This document shows, in pieces, positions 1-12,078 of a stretch of 64,000 nt of DNA. A program made the translations under genes and the position numbers. Within the stretch, counting starts at the first letter, position 1, and each line of letters begins with the position of its first letter. This DNA comes from Selaginella moellendorffii (Eukaryota; Streptophyta; Lycopodiopsida; Selaginellales; Selaginellaceae), in assembly GCF_000143415.4 (NCBI RefSeq), contig NW_003314261.1:6671132-6735131 (forward strand). The letters run 5' to 3'. The notes beneath the pieces were generated by a model. That model saw nothing but the letters and a program-made list of their open reading frames with translations, was not told the DNA's origin and ran no database searches.

Positions 1-128
1 CCAAAAGCTCCGACTTGAAAAGTCAAGAGCGGGAGTGGAACTCCCAACGAAGTGCTCGAGGAACGAGCACGAAGCAAGCAAAAGGCAAGGCTCCAAAAAG
101 GAACCCAAAAAGGACCAACACATGACAC

Positions 129-725
129 GTGGGAGTGTCCGAGATGGACTCGAGATGGAGTCCGAGATGGAGTCCGAGATGGACCCGAGATGGAGTCCGA
201 GATGGAGTCCGAGATGAAGTCCGAGGTGGACCCGAGATGGACCCGAGTTGGAGTCCAAAGTGGAGTCCGAGATGGACCCGAGATGGAGTCCGAGATGGAG
301 TCCGAGGTGGACCCGAGATGGACCCGAAATGGAGTCCGAGATGGAGTCTGAGATGGACCCGAGATGGAGTCCGAGATGGAGTCCGAGATGGAGTCCGAGA
401 TGGAGTCCGAGGTGGACCCGAGATGGACCCGAAATGGAGTCCGAGATGGAGTCCGAGATGGACCCGAGATGGAGTCCGAGATGGAGTCCGAGATGGACCC
501 GAGATGGACCCGAGATGGAGTCCGAGATGGAGTCCGAGATGGAGTCCGAGATGGAGTCCGAAGTCGAGACCGAGACCGGAACCGAGACCGGGACCGAGAC
601 CGAGACCGAGACCGAGATCGGGACCGAGACCGAGACCGAGGCCGAGGCCAAGACCGAGGCCGAGGCCGAGTCCGAGTCCGAGTCCGAGTCCGAGTCCGAG
701 TCCGAGTCCGAGTCCGAGTCCGGAG
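129..725 (+). repeat. GA-rich minisatellite inside the left LTR of A
   Basis: Units of 12 and 18 bp (gagatggagtcc, gagatggacccg and variants) repeat to about position 560. They are followed by 6-bp units of gagacc (to about 645) and then gagtcc (to about 722). Unit length is a multiple of three, so all frames stay open and give low-complexity peptides. The array differs in unit number from its partner at 12303-12882, showing slippage since insertion. Confidence 0.95.
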
Positions 726-734
726 CCTGAGAGG

Positions 735-802
735 GTGAAAGCCCAAAGCGTTCGTCTCCCAGACCCTGGGGGGTTTGGTGAGCTCCAAAAGTATAGTAGG
801 GG
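735..802 (+). promoter_or_regulatory. Shared LTR module in element A (putative LTR core promoter)
   Basis: gtgaaagcccaaagcg at 735-750, then a run ending in gggggg, then ccaaaagtatagtaggg at about 784-800. The same two blocks, separated by a G-run, occur in the LTRs of B and, on the minus strand, C. gtatagta is a possible TATA-like core; this role is inferred from conservation and position only. Confidence 0.55.
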
Positions 803-1644
803 GAGGACTGCAGTGGAGCCAGTTTGGCCAGGAAAGGCCAGTTTGGCCCAGGAAGGCCAGACCCAGTGTTGGGTGATGAACTGACCACTGGGAAGTCCAA
901 GACTAGAGTGAATACGGACCGACAAGCGGGGTAGCTTGGTGAAGTGTTCAAGAGCCGGCTCTAGTTTCCCCGGGAGATCGACTGGCCGATGCTCCCAGTC
1001 CAAGTGTGGGTGGCACTACCTACTTGGATACCAAGCGTGGCTCAATGGAACCTCGCTCTAAGCCCATGGCTAGAGCACCTAAAGGCGATAGGTGGTGTCG
1101 CGAATGTGACTTCGGGTATCGAAAGTTACCTGTCGACCAGTCCTTACGGACACTCTTACCTTACTGCCACGATGGTAGGAGGTCGATATTGCTGGACCCT
1201 TTATCAGCCCCTCTTGTTCAAGTGTTAGTAAACTGGACTTTGCATCTGTACTTGGCCGGATGAGCATAAGGAAGGAATTCCTAAGTGTCTATTTAGCTGA
1301 GCATACTCGGCCCGGCTTGTTAGTTCTCTTTTGCTCTGTCTTGCACTGGCTTGACAAGAACCCTCGCGTATTGAGATTGGTCCCTCAATATCGCTACATG
1401 ATAGCTTACCGTGTCTGCCAAACACCCTCGCTATCATGCCCTTTGTGTTAGTCTCAATTCGTCCCAGATGCTATTTATGGAAAGTGTCCAGATTTGCTCA
1501 TTTGGCATATCTACGGAATGTAGAGATCGTTCTGAACACAATGGTGTTCGTCCCGTGTCCAAATTCACAATCTAAGGACATTCCATATTTAGTAAGTTTT
1601 GAGCTTGTCCCAGAGACTAACTCCTGATACTAAGGGAGGCTTGG

Positions 1645-1712
1645 GGTGAAAGCCCAAAGCGTGTGTTCCTCAAGGGGGGGGGGCTATGGGGGGTTCCAAA
1701 TGTATAGTAGGG
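1645..1712 (+). promoter_or_regulatory. Shared LTR module in element B, 5' LTR
   Basis: ggtgaaagcccaaagcg at 1645-1661, a run of ten G's, then tccaaatgtatagtaggg at 1695-1712. The second LTR repeats it at about 7793-7862. Same block order and spacing as in element A, although the surrounding LTR sequences do not align. Confidence 0.55.
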
Positions 1713-2108
1713 ATAGTGGGTAGGTCGGGCATGGCCGACCAACCTGAGGCATAGTCTAGCTCCCGCTTGCGTGCCTGTCCTTGTTCTGTGTCCGGCTTGG
1801 GTCTAAGCCCAAGTTCCATTCCATGCTAGTTGGTGGAGTACCCATATCCTTGCGTTAGGCCACCGGTATGCCGAAATAGCGCCAGACTCCGTTTGGCTCC
1901 GTTTTGCGTGCTGGTCCTGGCATTGGGATGCTGGTTGCTTCAGGACTGTTCCAAGTTGCTCCGGGCCCCTGTCCCTTCGCTCCTTGGGCTGTATGCTCGG
2001 GAGTTGCACCGTGGTTCGGTTCCATCACTCCTTGGCTCCACGCTTGGGAGTTTGGCACCGTTTCTTCGTTCAGTGGCCCAAGGCCCTGAACCTCGGGTTC
2101 CTATGCAC

Positions 2109-2155
2109 ACGTGGCACGGACACGTGGTATGTGACACGTGGCATCTGTCACGTGG
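2109..2155 (+). promoter_or_regulatory. Four-copy ACGTGG (G-box/ABRE-like) cluster in LTR B
   Basis: ACGTGG starts at 2109, 2122, 2136 and 2150, a spacing of 13-14 bp; three of the four read CACGTGG. The same four copies are in the 3' LTR at 8258, 8271, 8285 and 8299. ACGTGG(C) is the core bound by plant bZIP and bHLH factors; action as an LTR enhancer is an inference. Confidence 0.6.
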
Positions 2156-2240
2156 CACAAAGAGGGTTTAGGTTCCGCTTCGTGGTGTTATCCTATGGTA
2201 AATCACCATAGTACAAAGGGTCAAAACCACGTGCGCTACA

Positions 2241-2255
2241 TTTGGTATCAGAGGA
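2241..2255 (+). other. Primer-binding site of element B
   Basis: tttggtatcagagga starts directly after the LTR end. TGGTATCAGAGC-type sites are complementary to the 3' end of plant initiator methionine tRNA, the usual primer of many plant LTR elements. Confidence 0.85.
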
Positions 2256-5200
2256 TGAGTCTCAGCGAGTACTATTCAATGAGATTGGGCAACTAGTCTC
2301 GTTGCATACGCAGAGATGAAAACGATGATCCGAGTGGGTACACGTTTAGGTGCAATGACTTCGCAATCGTTCCTTGGGATAGGTTTTGGGTTACCTTGTT
2401 GTACCTTATGATGTAAGCTTGCGCTTGGGCTCATAAGATGGTTTGGAGATGTTCCATTTGCACGAGTTTGAGCTTGGGCTCGTGAGTGAGGCGCATTAGC
2501 AACTCAAAGTTATACTTTGAGTTGGCAGGATTAATGTAAGCCTATCGATGGTTCCAGTGGTTCCATGAGTTGTTCCATGTACCGTGGGTGAAAGCAAACC
2601 TCCCTGGGTTTGCTATGAGTGGCAAATAGGCTGGTCTGTAGCTGTTTAGCATGGTACTAGTGGATCCTTCCTAGGCATGATTATAAGTGGATCAATCAAG
2701 ACTGTAGGGAATAGTCTATTGGTTCAAGTAATCATTGCCGTGCTCCCTCATAAACTTTTCTTGGATTGAACTAAAGGCAGTGCGAAAGCAAGCTTGAGGT
2801 TTGGTCAAAGATGAGACCGAAAAGAGAGTCATCGGGGACGAAGGATCAAACACGTAAATCATCTTCTCTTCTTGGAGAGATGATTTGCAACGAGGTGTGA
2901 CTCATTGCTCGTGTTCACATTATGCAATCAAGAGTCCCTACCTTGATGCATGTTGGAGATGGTGGTCTTACAAGTGGTGAGTTATGGGATGGATAGTGGT
3001 GAAACACTAAACCATTTTGTCTAGGCTTGCTATTGGAAGACTTGGGTTGCAATGCTCAATTCTTTTCTGGGGAACCTTGTTATTGCTCCTTGAGTAGCTT
3101 GGTGTTGGAATAGTTTTGAGATTGGTCGGAAAGAGAGTGGCATAAGCTTGTCTGTGTTGTGAACAAAAGTTAGTGGTGTTGGGTGTCGTAAATCTCTACT
3201 GGTGGAGTGTGGCATTTATGTTGCATTTTGTCGAATCAAGTTGGCATTTGATACTCACATAAACATTTGAAGTAATGACATAAGCCTTGCTCATTGCGTT
3301 ACTCAATTGATGATCAAGTCATTGTGATTTATATCATATCCATGTGATAATGAGCAATGTGTTTACGAAGTTGTTTGGGTAAATGATGATCAACCCCAAA
3401 GTGGTTGATGGAGAAGCTAGTCTACTTGCACGAAGTAGCATTGTAGTAGCCTTGACTGGATTCTCAATGGTGATCCATTGTGCTAAGCTTAAGTTGGTAC
3501 CTTATTTCCTTGAGGGTTTGCCCATTAGGTGTTGGAAAAGGGTTGTAGCATTCATTTGCTATAGCTTGTCAGTTGATCCGTTAGCACTTGGAGTAGATTG
3601 TTGGATGGAGAAGATGTGTAGTTGAGGCATTAACATTGCTAGCACTTGTGTTAGTGGAAGTGGCATTGTTATTTCAAGTGATGAGGAATTTTCCTTGGAC
3701 CTTGATTTTTCCATGTCATTTTTCTTGTTAGTGTTTTGGCTTCACATTGGATCTTGAAAGTGATTGAAGAAGAGCGTTAGTGCAATATGGATATCCGAAG
3801 ATGTGGTCTTCGTGATCAAGCTTTGGATGTTCATTTTGCATTTTACGGATGTCGGAGTTGGATATCGGAAATATGGGCAAAAAGATGTTCGATGCTTAAG
3901 CATATTATGGATCATAAGAATCTGTGTCGAGGTGAACCTATGTGAAGTTGTTTGTAGGATGAAGTTGGTTGAGTCTTGAAAGTTTGCAATCCTGGACTGA
4001 GAGTCATTCTTTCTCTAGGATGGAAATTTTCCACAAATTTTCTTAGGCTTTTCCAATGGCTGATCTGTTGATCACTTTGTCCGAAAACCTTTCCGTTTTC
4101 GTAAGCCAGTACAAACTAGTGAAGGGGTTGGAGTTGACTTCGGTTGGCTTAAATCTTAATAGGTAGTTTGTATGATGCGGCCCGAAAGGGATGCTGACTT
4201 TTGAGGCTAAGGCAATTAAGTTGGATAGAGTCTAGAGTTGGTATAGAAAAGTGGCCGTTACACTTTTCTAAGAAGGGTGACTCTTGTGCCTTTCTTTTGT
4301 AGCATTATGCTCGGTGGCAGGTTGCACCTTGCATTATGTTAGACTCTATGAGAGTAGTGAGCTCTCACTGATCTTGACTTGGTTTTGGTGGCCCTGCGCC
4401 TTGGCTGAGGATGGTGATGTCCAACTTAGTTGTTTGAAGTTGAGATGTTAGTACCCGTACTATAGCTTTGTCTATGAGGAGGTTGTGTACCAATATAGAT
4501 CCATCTCATGGTCTTCACTTTAGTTTCAGCTGAGTGTTGATCATGCATAGCTAGCCTCTTCAAAACATGCTCAGAGCTATTGGCTAAATGCATTGGTGAG
4601 CTTATTGCAGTTGAGTTGGATTCGAGTGGTCATTTAGTTTGTGCTTGTCAATGAACTTTTATCTCATACCGAAGGTATCACGTTCATGTTGGACAAGTGT
4701 ATGACTCGATGACGTGAGTTTAGTGTTTGGGTCTTGTAAAGACAAGTTGAAAGAGTGATTGTTAGTTGCTTTGCGACTAATGATTGCTTGTAGACTTTGT
4801 CAAAAGACTGTTGACACTTGCTTCACTCGATGATGATTTAGCAATGATAGGTTTGCTTTACCGGATGGTGTTGCGGAGGATCGTGTCGTTAGACTTACAT
4901 GGTTTTTCCATGTTGACATGTCGACTCTATCTCTGTCGATATCATTTGGTTGCATTTAGTTCGTGGTGTTGGATTTCATTAAGTCTTGGACGTGGTGAAT
5001 CACTCCTTGATGAAGTGTTATCTGTAACTGAGTTTTGTTGAAGGATTGGTCTCAGATACTGACTAAAGTATCTTCGACTTTGGTTAGCTTGGTTGCTGGA
5101 GAGTTTTGAGTGGTGATTCACTCGTGCTTTCTTCTAGCTTTGTCCTGGTGTTGATGCCATTAAAGTGATGCCTTGTCATTGATATTGTTGATATTGAGAT

Positions 5201-7241
5201 CTGAGTGAAATGAGATATCCTTCCAAGGATTGATATTGAGTTTCATTAGTCTTGATGAATATAGTGTTGATGATTTGGCTATAGCTTTGTGTTGTTGGCA
5301 TTCATGCATTTGCTAGTTAGCAACTGTGTTGACGTTCAAATGAACTGAGTGGCAAGTTTGGGTTAGTTGTGTTCTAGACGAGATTGCTTAGTTGAAGTTG
5401 AGCTTTAGCTTTTCCTTGAAAAGTGATTTAGTCGTGAACAATGCTACCTCTATAAGAGGAAGAGTTAGTGATTGGCATTGAAGTGATTGAATCCTTCTTG
5501 GATTTCAATTGAGATATATCAATCATTAATGATTTTTTTTGTGCTTGTTATGAGGTGAGTTACGTCTTGCTGTAGATGGATTCATGGAGGATCATTTGAT
5601 GATCACTTGTTGAGCATAGCTTCGTTATACTTAGCTTTTGGATTGATGCAGAAATGCTCTTCATTAGCTTTGGTATTATGAAGTTTGGCTTATGGATGTG
5701 TTGAGGAAGATATTGTGGGTTGCACCATGATTTCTTCTTTAGCATTGAAGTTAGCTTCTATGTGACTCGTGATCATTGTTAGACAAGACTTGGCTATAGA
5801 CTTCTTTGAACTTTCGGTTCCTTGAGTTTTATGCTCATTGTTCCATTTGTTTGAAGTTGTTGGGGGAAGGCATTTTGGCTCATTAGCTTCGATGTTGAAG
5901 TTGGCTTTTGCATCTAGCAATCATTGGTGATGATTAACTATCATCTAGGAAAGTTGATTATCCTTGTCGAAGGTTTTGCTTGCTTATCGTTGATCTAGAA
6001 TGATTTGCCATTCTTCAGGATGGTGGATTCTTTCTTTAATGACGATTATGCATCTCTTTATTGATGGGATGATTGACGATCTTTCATGATAGTTGGTTGT
6101 TCTCTTTGATGGCTTTTGGCTTTTCGCAATACCACATGTTCTTTGTGGTTTGCTCTGGATTGGTCTCTTGGGTTTGAGACGTCAATAGGATGTTGCTGAC
6201 ACTTGCTTAGGCAACTTGAGTTCCTTGGTATTGTTGGCTGGGATCTATTCAGATTGGCTTTTGTGATAGTTGGCAGGCATGAGTGTTTGTTGGTCTTTCC
6301 ACATTCATTCTCTTCTGTTGATTGTTGCTCGAGTTAGTTTTGATAGATTTGGATGTTATTTCCTTTGGGTGATACATTCGCGAGCATTGTGCTTGTTAGT
6401 CAATGATACTTTGTGTTCTTTGAGTTCTCTCTAGTAAGTTGTTGGCTTACTGTCTACTATCTTCGGTAGTTAAGTTCCATCATTGAGTTTCTTTGATAAT
6501 ATACTAGCTATTGAATTTTGTTGGATGGTCATTCCTGTGTTTGCCAAATTATGATGATGTTGGTGGTTCCTATCTACAATACTACTGGTTTATCGGATGA
6601 TAACTTACTTGGAATACATTTGTGTTCTCATCTAAGCTTTATTCACTGATAATTCAATCTCTACGATATCATTGTTTATGACTTTGATATAGTCCATATA
6701 TATTGATCTTTGAGTTTGGGCCAGTATAAGCAGACTGGCTTCGGCACTTCGTGTGCATGGTGAAATCTCTAGTCATGGGGTAGCTACTGTCAACTGGTCA
6801 CATAACCCGCCTCTCTGTCGATGTTCCTTATTCCGTGAAAGGGCGTGACCGTGTAAACAACTCTAAACTGCCTGTTGACAGTAGTCTATCTAAACCTTAC
6901 CGACGGGTTTGGTTTCTTTGCTCAGGAGGGTTGTGGCCTCTGGCTTCTCTCTCTATGTCTCTGCGGGCAGGGCATATCACACTTTTGTAGCTGGGTGACG
7001 CCCAGAGCAGCAAGGGTGGCTGATTCCGTTGGTCATTTCCTTGTCGGCGACGGCCGGAAGGTGTCTGAGCTGGTAGCGCATCCGCATTAGACAAAGAGGT
7101 TGCCCCCTTAACTCATTTAAGTTGGTGCATTTCTCACATAGTGTGAGTACCGTGAACTTTTTCTGGAGTTGTTTCCTTGGCGGTATTCTAGACTCGAGTG
7201 TGCATCGACGAGGACGTCGATCTTCCCCAAGGGGGGGAGAG
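2241..7241 (+). other. Internal region of element B, non-coding
   Basis: No open frame in this 5-kb stretch exceeds about 85 codons or shows a zinc knuckle, DTG protease, YxDD or integrase motif. T and G are in excess on the plus strand, with short dispersed words such as gttgg and ttgag but no clear tandem array. It ends in a polypurine tract (ccccaagggggggagag, 7225-7241) that primes plus-strand synthesis. Confidence 0.8.
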
Positions 7242-8389
7242 TGTCGCGAATGTGACTTCGGGTATCGAAAGTTACCTGTCGACCAGTCCTTACGGACACT
7301 CTTACCTTACTGCCACGATGGTAGGAGGTCGGTATTGCTGGACCCTTTATCAGCCCCTCTTGTTCAAGTGTTAGTAAACTGGACTTTGCATCTGTACTTG
7401 GCCGGATGAGCATAAGGAAGGAATTCCTAAGTGTCTATTTAGCTGAGCATACTCGGCCCGGCTTGTTAGTTCTCTTTTGCTCTGTCTTGCACTGGCTTGA
7501 CAAGACCCCTCGCGTATTGAGATTGGTCCCTCAATATCGCTACATGATAGCTTACCGTGTCTGCCAAACACCCTCGCTATCATGCCCTTTGTGTTAGTCT
7601 CAATTCGTCCCAGATGCTATTTATGGAAAGTGTCCAGATTTGCTCATTTGGCATATCTACGGAATGTAGAGATCGTCCTGAACACAATGGTGTTCGTCCC
7701 GTGTCCAAATTCGCAATCTAAGGACATTCCATATTTAGTAAGTTTTGAGCTTGTCCCAGAGACTAACTCCTGATACTAAGGGAGGCTTGGGGTGAAAGCC
7801 CAAAGCGTGTGTTCCTCAAGGGGGGGGGGGGGCTATGGGGGGTTCCAAATGTATAGTAGGGATAGTGGGTAGGTCGGGCATGGCCGACCAACCTAAGGCA
7901 TAGTCTAGCTCCCGCTTGCGTGCCTGTCCTTGTTCTGCGTCCGGCTTGGGTCTAAGCCCAAGTTCCATTCCATGCTAGTTGGTGGAGTACCCATATCCTT
8001 GCGTTAGGCCACCGGTATGCCGAAATAGCGCCAGACTCCGTTTGGCTCCGTTTTGCGTGCTGGTCCTGGCATTGGGATGCTGGTTGCTTCAGGACTGTTC
8101 CAAGTTGCTCCGGGCCCCTGTCCCTTCGCTCCTTGGGCTGTATGCTCGGGAGTTGCACCGTGGTTCGGTTCCATCACTCCTTGGCTCCACGCTTGGGAGT
8201 TTGGCACCGTTTCTTCGTTCAGTGGCCCAAGGCCCTGAACCTCGGGTTCCTATGCACACGTGGCACAGACACGTGGTATGTGACACGTGGCATCTGTCAC
8301 GTGGCACAAAGAGGGTTTAGGTTCCGCTTCGTGGTGTTATCCTATGGTAAATCACCATAGTACAAAGGGTCAAAACCACGTGCGCTACA
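7242..8389 (+). repeat. 3' LTR of element B
   Basis: 1148 bp, tgtcgcgaa to gctaca, followed by the ggtgg target duplication. It is 3 bp longer than the 5' LTR because the G-run near 7820 is longer. It carries the shared module and the four ACGTGG boxes. Confidence 0.95.
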
Positions 8390-9025
8390 GGTGGGGAGAG
8401 TACCCAGGTGGCTCGCGTAAGGCCACGGTGTTCCGAAATGTTGTCCCAAAGGCCCAGACTGTGGAAAGGAAGAGGAGCAGTCCTCTGGGGTAGTGACCAA
8501 GGACACAGTCTTGTGGTGAGGAAGTCCCAGAGGACCGTGGGACTTAGTGGTCGGGCCTGTGGGCCTCGATCCAGTGGCAGTGTTGGCAAACACGGCCAGG
8601 GGCAGAAAGGGACTTGGTAGGAACTGACAAAGGGACTTTGGGGAAGGCAATTCCCCAGGTCTGTGGGCATCCTAAGGATGCTAAGGAGTGGATCTAGGAT
8701 GACCCCTCGTGGACACATGGCCCAGTCTTGGAGAGACGAGGTGGTGATGCAAGTGGTGTTGAACCACTAGTGCAGCAAAGGTGAATGGGCATGGCCTTAG
8801 CGTAACGGGCCGAGATGTCAGTGGTACCTTTGGGTGTCGGTCTCAGGACCGGACACGTGGAGCACTTGGACCAGGTGCAAGTGTGGAGTGGCATGGATGC
8901 CATTCTTGGGGCTAGCAAGTCCCAAGTCCTGAATTGGACTGATGGAGGTTGTGAATGAGACTCCTCCAAGTGGTCGGAGGTGTGGTTAAGTGACTAAAGT
9001 AGAATGGAAAAATTAGTCGCTTACA

Positions 9026-12000
9026 ACTTGGTATCAGAGCTGTTCCTTAGTCCGACTTTTATTGGTGCTCAAGTATATCACCACTAGTGTTGGCATCGGA
9101 AGATCCGAGGAGTGGGCCTATCCTTGAGGAGTAGCAAGTCGGGAAGACATGGCTCTCCATTACAGTTCATGTGTGAACTTGTAGACGAGGTGGTGGATAG
9201 AAAAGGGCCAATAATGGAACGACTTTGGGATCTTGGGAACAGTGCAAGGTTTTCCTCATATAGTTGAGGTTGGTGCTCATGAATGTGAGACCAAAGGTAA
9301 TGACCGTGGAAGGTCAAATACGGAAGAGGACTCAAGTCCTTGAAATGGTAGCCGGGGCTACCTCTAATAAATGCTGGAACAACCCAAGGAGTTGGGGGTG
9401 TATTAAGTGGATGAGTTGGTATTCTCATCACATGGACAAGTAGTCCTAAGGGGCAAAGGTTGCCCCCAGAGAACAAAATCAAGTGTCGGAGTAACACTTA
9501 TGAAAATAGTCCTTTTGAGTAGGACCGGAATGCAAGAAGTGTATTCCAGTGAGCTAGTGCCTCACAAGTAGGACCTTACGGGTCGGTGGATTAACCAAGT
9601 CCAAAACTGCTAGACGACTCAAGTAGAGTTAAGGGATGGTCCTAAAAGGACTGATAGAAGCATTTGGACTGAGGTGCGTTGTACCCCACAAAGGATGGGG
9701 GGGGATCATAGGATCCAAGGATGAGAACAGAGAGTATCTCATCGATGGCAAAATGTGCCATGCTAAAGTTATGGGAAAGGTGTTCCCAGAAGAAAACAAC
9801 TTTGACACAAAGTTGTGTGTGACCTCTATGGTGTAGTGCTAACGGATGGTTGGCATGAGAAAGAGCGGTGTTGGTCTTGGCAAAGACTTAAACACGAAGG
9901 GGAAGTGTCATAGAGGTAGGCTCGTGGAGCTGATGGTGTGGAGACACCAAATGTGCCAAGGTGTGATACCTTGAGGCTATGTTGGTGGGTTCATGAGAAC
10001 CCCTTGCCAAAGGAATCCCAATGGAAATGGGAATGGCATAGCCTAAGCGGCAGAGCATGCAGTTGGAGTGCGGTGACCCAGATAATGATGGAGGTGTGCA
10101 AGCACCAAGCAATGAGTTGTAGGACTTGACAACCATGAGGCAACTAAGCAAGAGGTGCAAAATAACTGGTTAAACGGGTAGAAGGTAGCTACCCAAGACT
10201 TCTAGTATAGGGAAGTAGTTCCCGAGTGTTCAAAGAGAGGGCTTTGAACGAAAGTCGATGGTCAAGGACTTTCATGCTTATGCAGGAACCATGTTACAAT
10301 GGTCGGAGAACTTGCCAAGTGAGATTGGCACGTCAGGGGAACAAAGACCCTAGTTGAAGGTGATAACTTCAAAAAGGGTGGGCCATGGGGCCGAGCATGG
10401 AGGAGTCCATGCATGATCACAGACATGTCAAGTGAGAGGACTTGGCAGTGTGGAGGAACTAGGTTCCCAAGCTGTGATCTGTAGCGCGCTTTAAAAATAA
10501 GTTGGTGCACCGGCGTGGGGAGTCACGCCAGGCATCTTGTGTGATGCCATCCGTAGATGCATATACGGAGGTTGGGTTCGAGTCCCGACCCTTTAGTGCT
10601 TGAGTTCGAGTCCCAAATCACTAGGGCGTGGTGATGGTTTGGAATATGAGGACACTCATATTTCGGTGGTCATGGACTCTCAGTGGGGAGACTAGTTTGG
10701 GCACACCGCCAAGCGAGGGATGCCTCGGAGTCGTGATGCACGGTTAGATTGCTTAGTGTGAAAGCTCAGCATATCTAACTTGAACACTTTGGTGCAAGTG
10801 GCACCAAGGTCGTGGTGAGTGAGATGGGGACACCTAATCTCAGTTGCTATGAACCCTTGGCCGTAAGGGCTAGCTTGGGTGCACCGCCAAGTGTGGGGGA
10901 TGCCCCCAGGGTTATAGTCAACAACTTGGAGGTCTAGAAAACCAAGTACCTCTTGGCAACTCTGTTAAGGTGCCAAGGTGAGATCACTAGGTGATCTTAT
11001 GGCCAGATAAGGACAAGGTCCTTGGTTGGCTAAGGAATGAAGTTCTTGGTTCAAAATGTTGAAATTGAACTGTTTAAGGTGGTGTGGCTTGGTCGTGATA
11101 ACCAAGTGGGAAGAGCACCTAAGGGAAATAAACTATGTCCGTGCGATGGCATAGTGAGTCCGAGGAAAGTAGTCTCTATAAAAGACCCATGGGAGGGTCA
11201 CGAAGTTGGGCCGTGGATAGAGCCCATAGCAGAAGATGCTAAAGAGACGTACTAGGGGTGAACGTCCTCCGGACTTGGCAAAGAAGAGTCTTTGCTATGG
11301 AACCGAAACAATACCTCAAGGAGGGAGGTAGAGATTCGATGTTGCTTGGTGCAACAATCAACAGATAGGAGCAAAAGATGAGTGGCCAAGATAGGGCCGT
11401 GGAATCCCTTGGAAGGAATCCAAGTGACAAAGTTAGTCGAGGAACACTAATGTGTTGGACGCTAACAAGTTGCGGGAAAGGAAGTGTGTTTCCAAGGAGG
11501 GATTCCGAAAGGCTCCGAGTTGGCAAAAGTGGAAGCTCCAAGGGAGGGAGCGGTAAGGTAGCCAAATGATAGGGCCATGAACAGCCCTAGCACAAAGCAT
11601 GATAACTGGAACTTTTGCATGAAATAGAAGAGAGGATGATGGTGCCCTCGAGTAGAGAACTTCCTAGGATGGGAAGTGGAGTTGCACAAAAGGTGCAAGG
11701 CAAGGTGTCAGAGACACCTAGGAAATTGACTCCAAGAAGTCAAAAATTCAAAGTTCCAAAGTGCAAAGGTTATATCGATGGAAATTGAGACTACTCGAGA
11801 AGGAGTAGTGGGATTGACTTAGAGAAGGGTCTCTAAGAGGTTTAGCGAGAACTAAACCAATAAAAGGATGAACCATTACATGTGGTCCAATCAGTCTCTA
11901 AATTGGAGAGACCACGCTCCTTAAAGGATGGACAAGGCATGGTGAGCCTTTGATGTCAAACCATAGACAAAGATTGGCTAGGTGCCAAAGATGGAAATGG

Positions 12001-12078
12001 TAACACATGTGGGTGTTACTTTATGAAAGGGTTTACCGTTTGATGAGGACATCGAACTTCGTCTATGGGTGGTGGAGT
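9026..12078 (+). other. Internal region of element A, non-coding
   Basis: It starts with primer-binding site ttggtatcagagctg (9028-9042) after the LTR end at 9025. The largest open frames are 137 and 108 codons on the minus strand and lack any recognised motif. A tRNA-like stretch lies at 10503-10590. The 3' part has a decayed relative at 33.0-35.1 kb. A purine-rich tract (tgggtggtggag) precedes the right LTR. Confidence 0.8.
10503..10590 (+). other. tRNA-like segment with box A- and box B-like sequences inside element A
   Basis: tggtgcaccgg (10503-10513) resembles a Pol III box A with one mismatch, and ggttcgagtcc (10575-10585) matches box B exactly. Three successive hairpins can be drawn: ggcatc/gatgcc (10531-10547), ccgta/tacgg (10551-10568) and a 7-bp stem with a ttcgagt loop (10570-10590) identical in form to a tRNA T-arm. 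No acceptor stem is obvious, so it may be a tRNA-derived SINE head or a chance likeness rather than a tRNA gene. Confidence 0.35.

Larger units (their letters stand above)
1096..2240 (+). repeat. 5' LTR of element B
   Basis: 1145 bp, beginning tgtcgcgaa and ending gctaca. It matches the 3' LTR with about seven substitutions, mostly transitions, plus a G-run length change, so the insertion is young. It contains the shared LTR module (1645-1712) and an ACGTGG cluster near its end. Confidence 0.95.
1091..8394 (+). mobile_element. LTR element B, complete, nested in left LTR of A, non-autonomous
   Basis: Two near-identical LTRs (1096-2240 and 7242-8389) enclose about 5 kb. The 5-bp target duplication ggtgg is at 1091-1095 and 8390-8394. 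The matching site in the intact right LTR of A (about 13245-13255) holds a single ggtgg, which is the empty site. A primer-binding site (ttggtatcagag) follows the left LTR and a polypurine tract precedes the right one. No retroviral-type domain is found in any frame of the interior, so B is a large non-autonomous derivative. Confidence 0.95.
1..9025 (+). repeat. Left LTR of element A, partial and interrupted by element B
   Basis: Two pieces, 1-1095 and 8395-9025 (8390-8394 is the duplicated target), join to reproduce the right LTR at 12175-13882. The ends follow the TG...CA rule (CA at 9024-9025). The combined length is about 18 bp more than the matching part of the right LTR, because the internal GA-rich array carries a different number of repeat units. 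Long open frames across 23-1003 arise only from the triplet-compatible repeat and are not genes. Confidence 0.88.

Noticed and set aside
129-725. CRISPR-like regular repeats
   Set aside because: Units are contiguous without unique spacers, and the genome is a plant's.
23-1003. Long overlapping open frames rich in GL, MESE, SPRW or DRDR repeats (also at 12016-13159)
   Set aside because: They arise because repeat units are multiples of three bases; all frames on both strands are open. They lie wholly inside LTRs.
2241-7241. Search for hidden gag-pol in element B
   Set aside because: No zinc knuckle, DTG, YxDD or integrase motif appears in any frame, even allowing for frameshifts.
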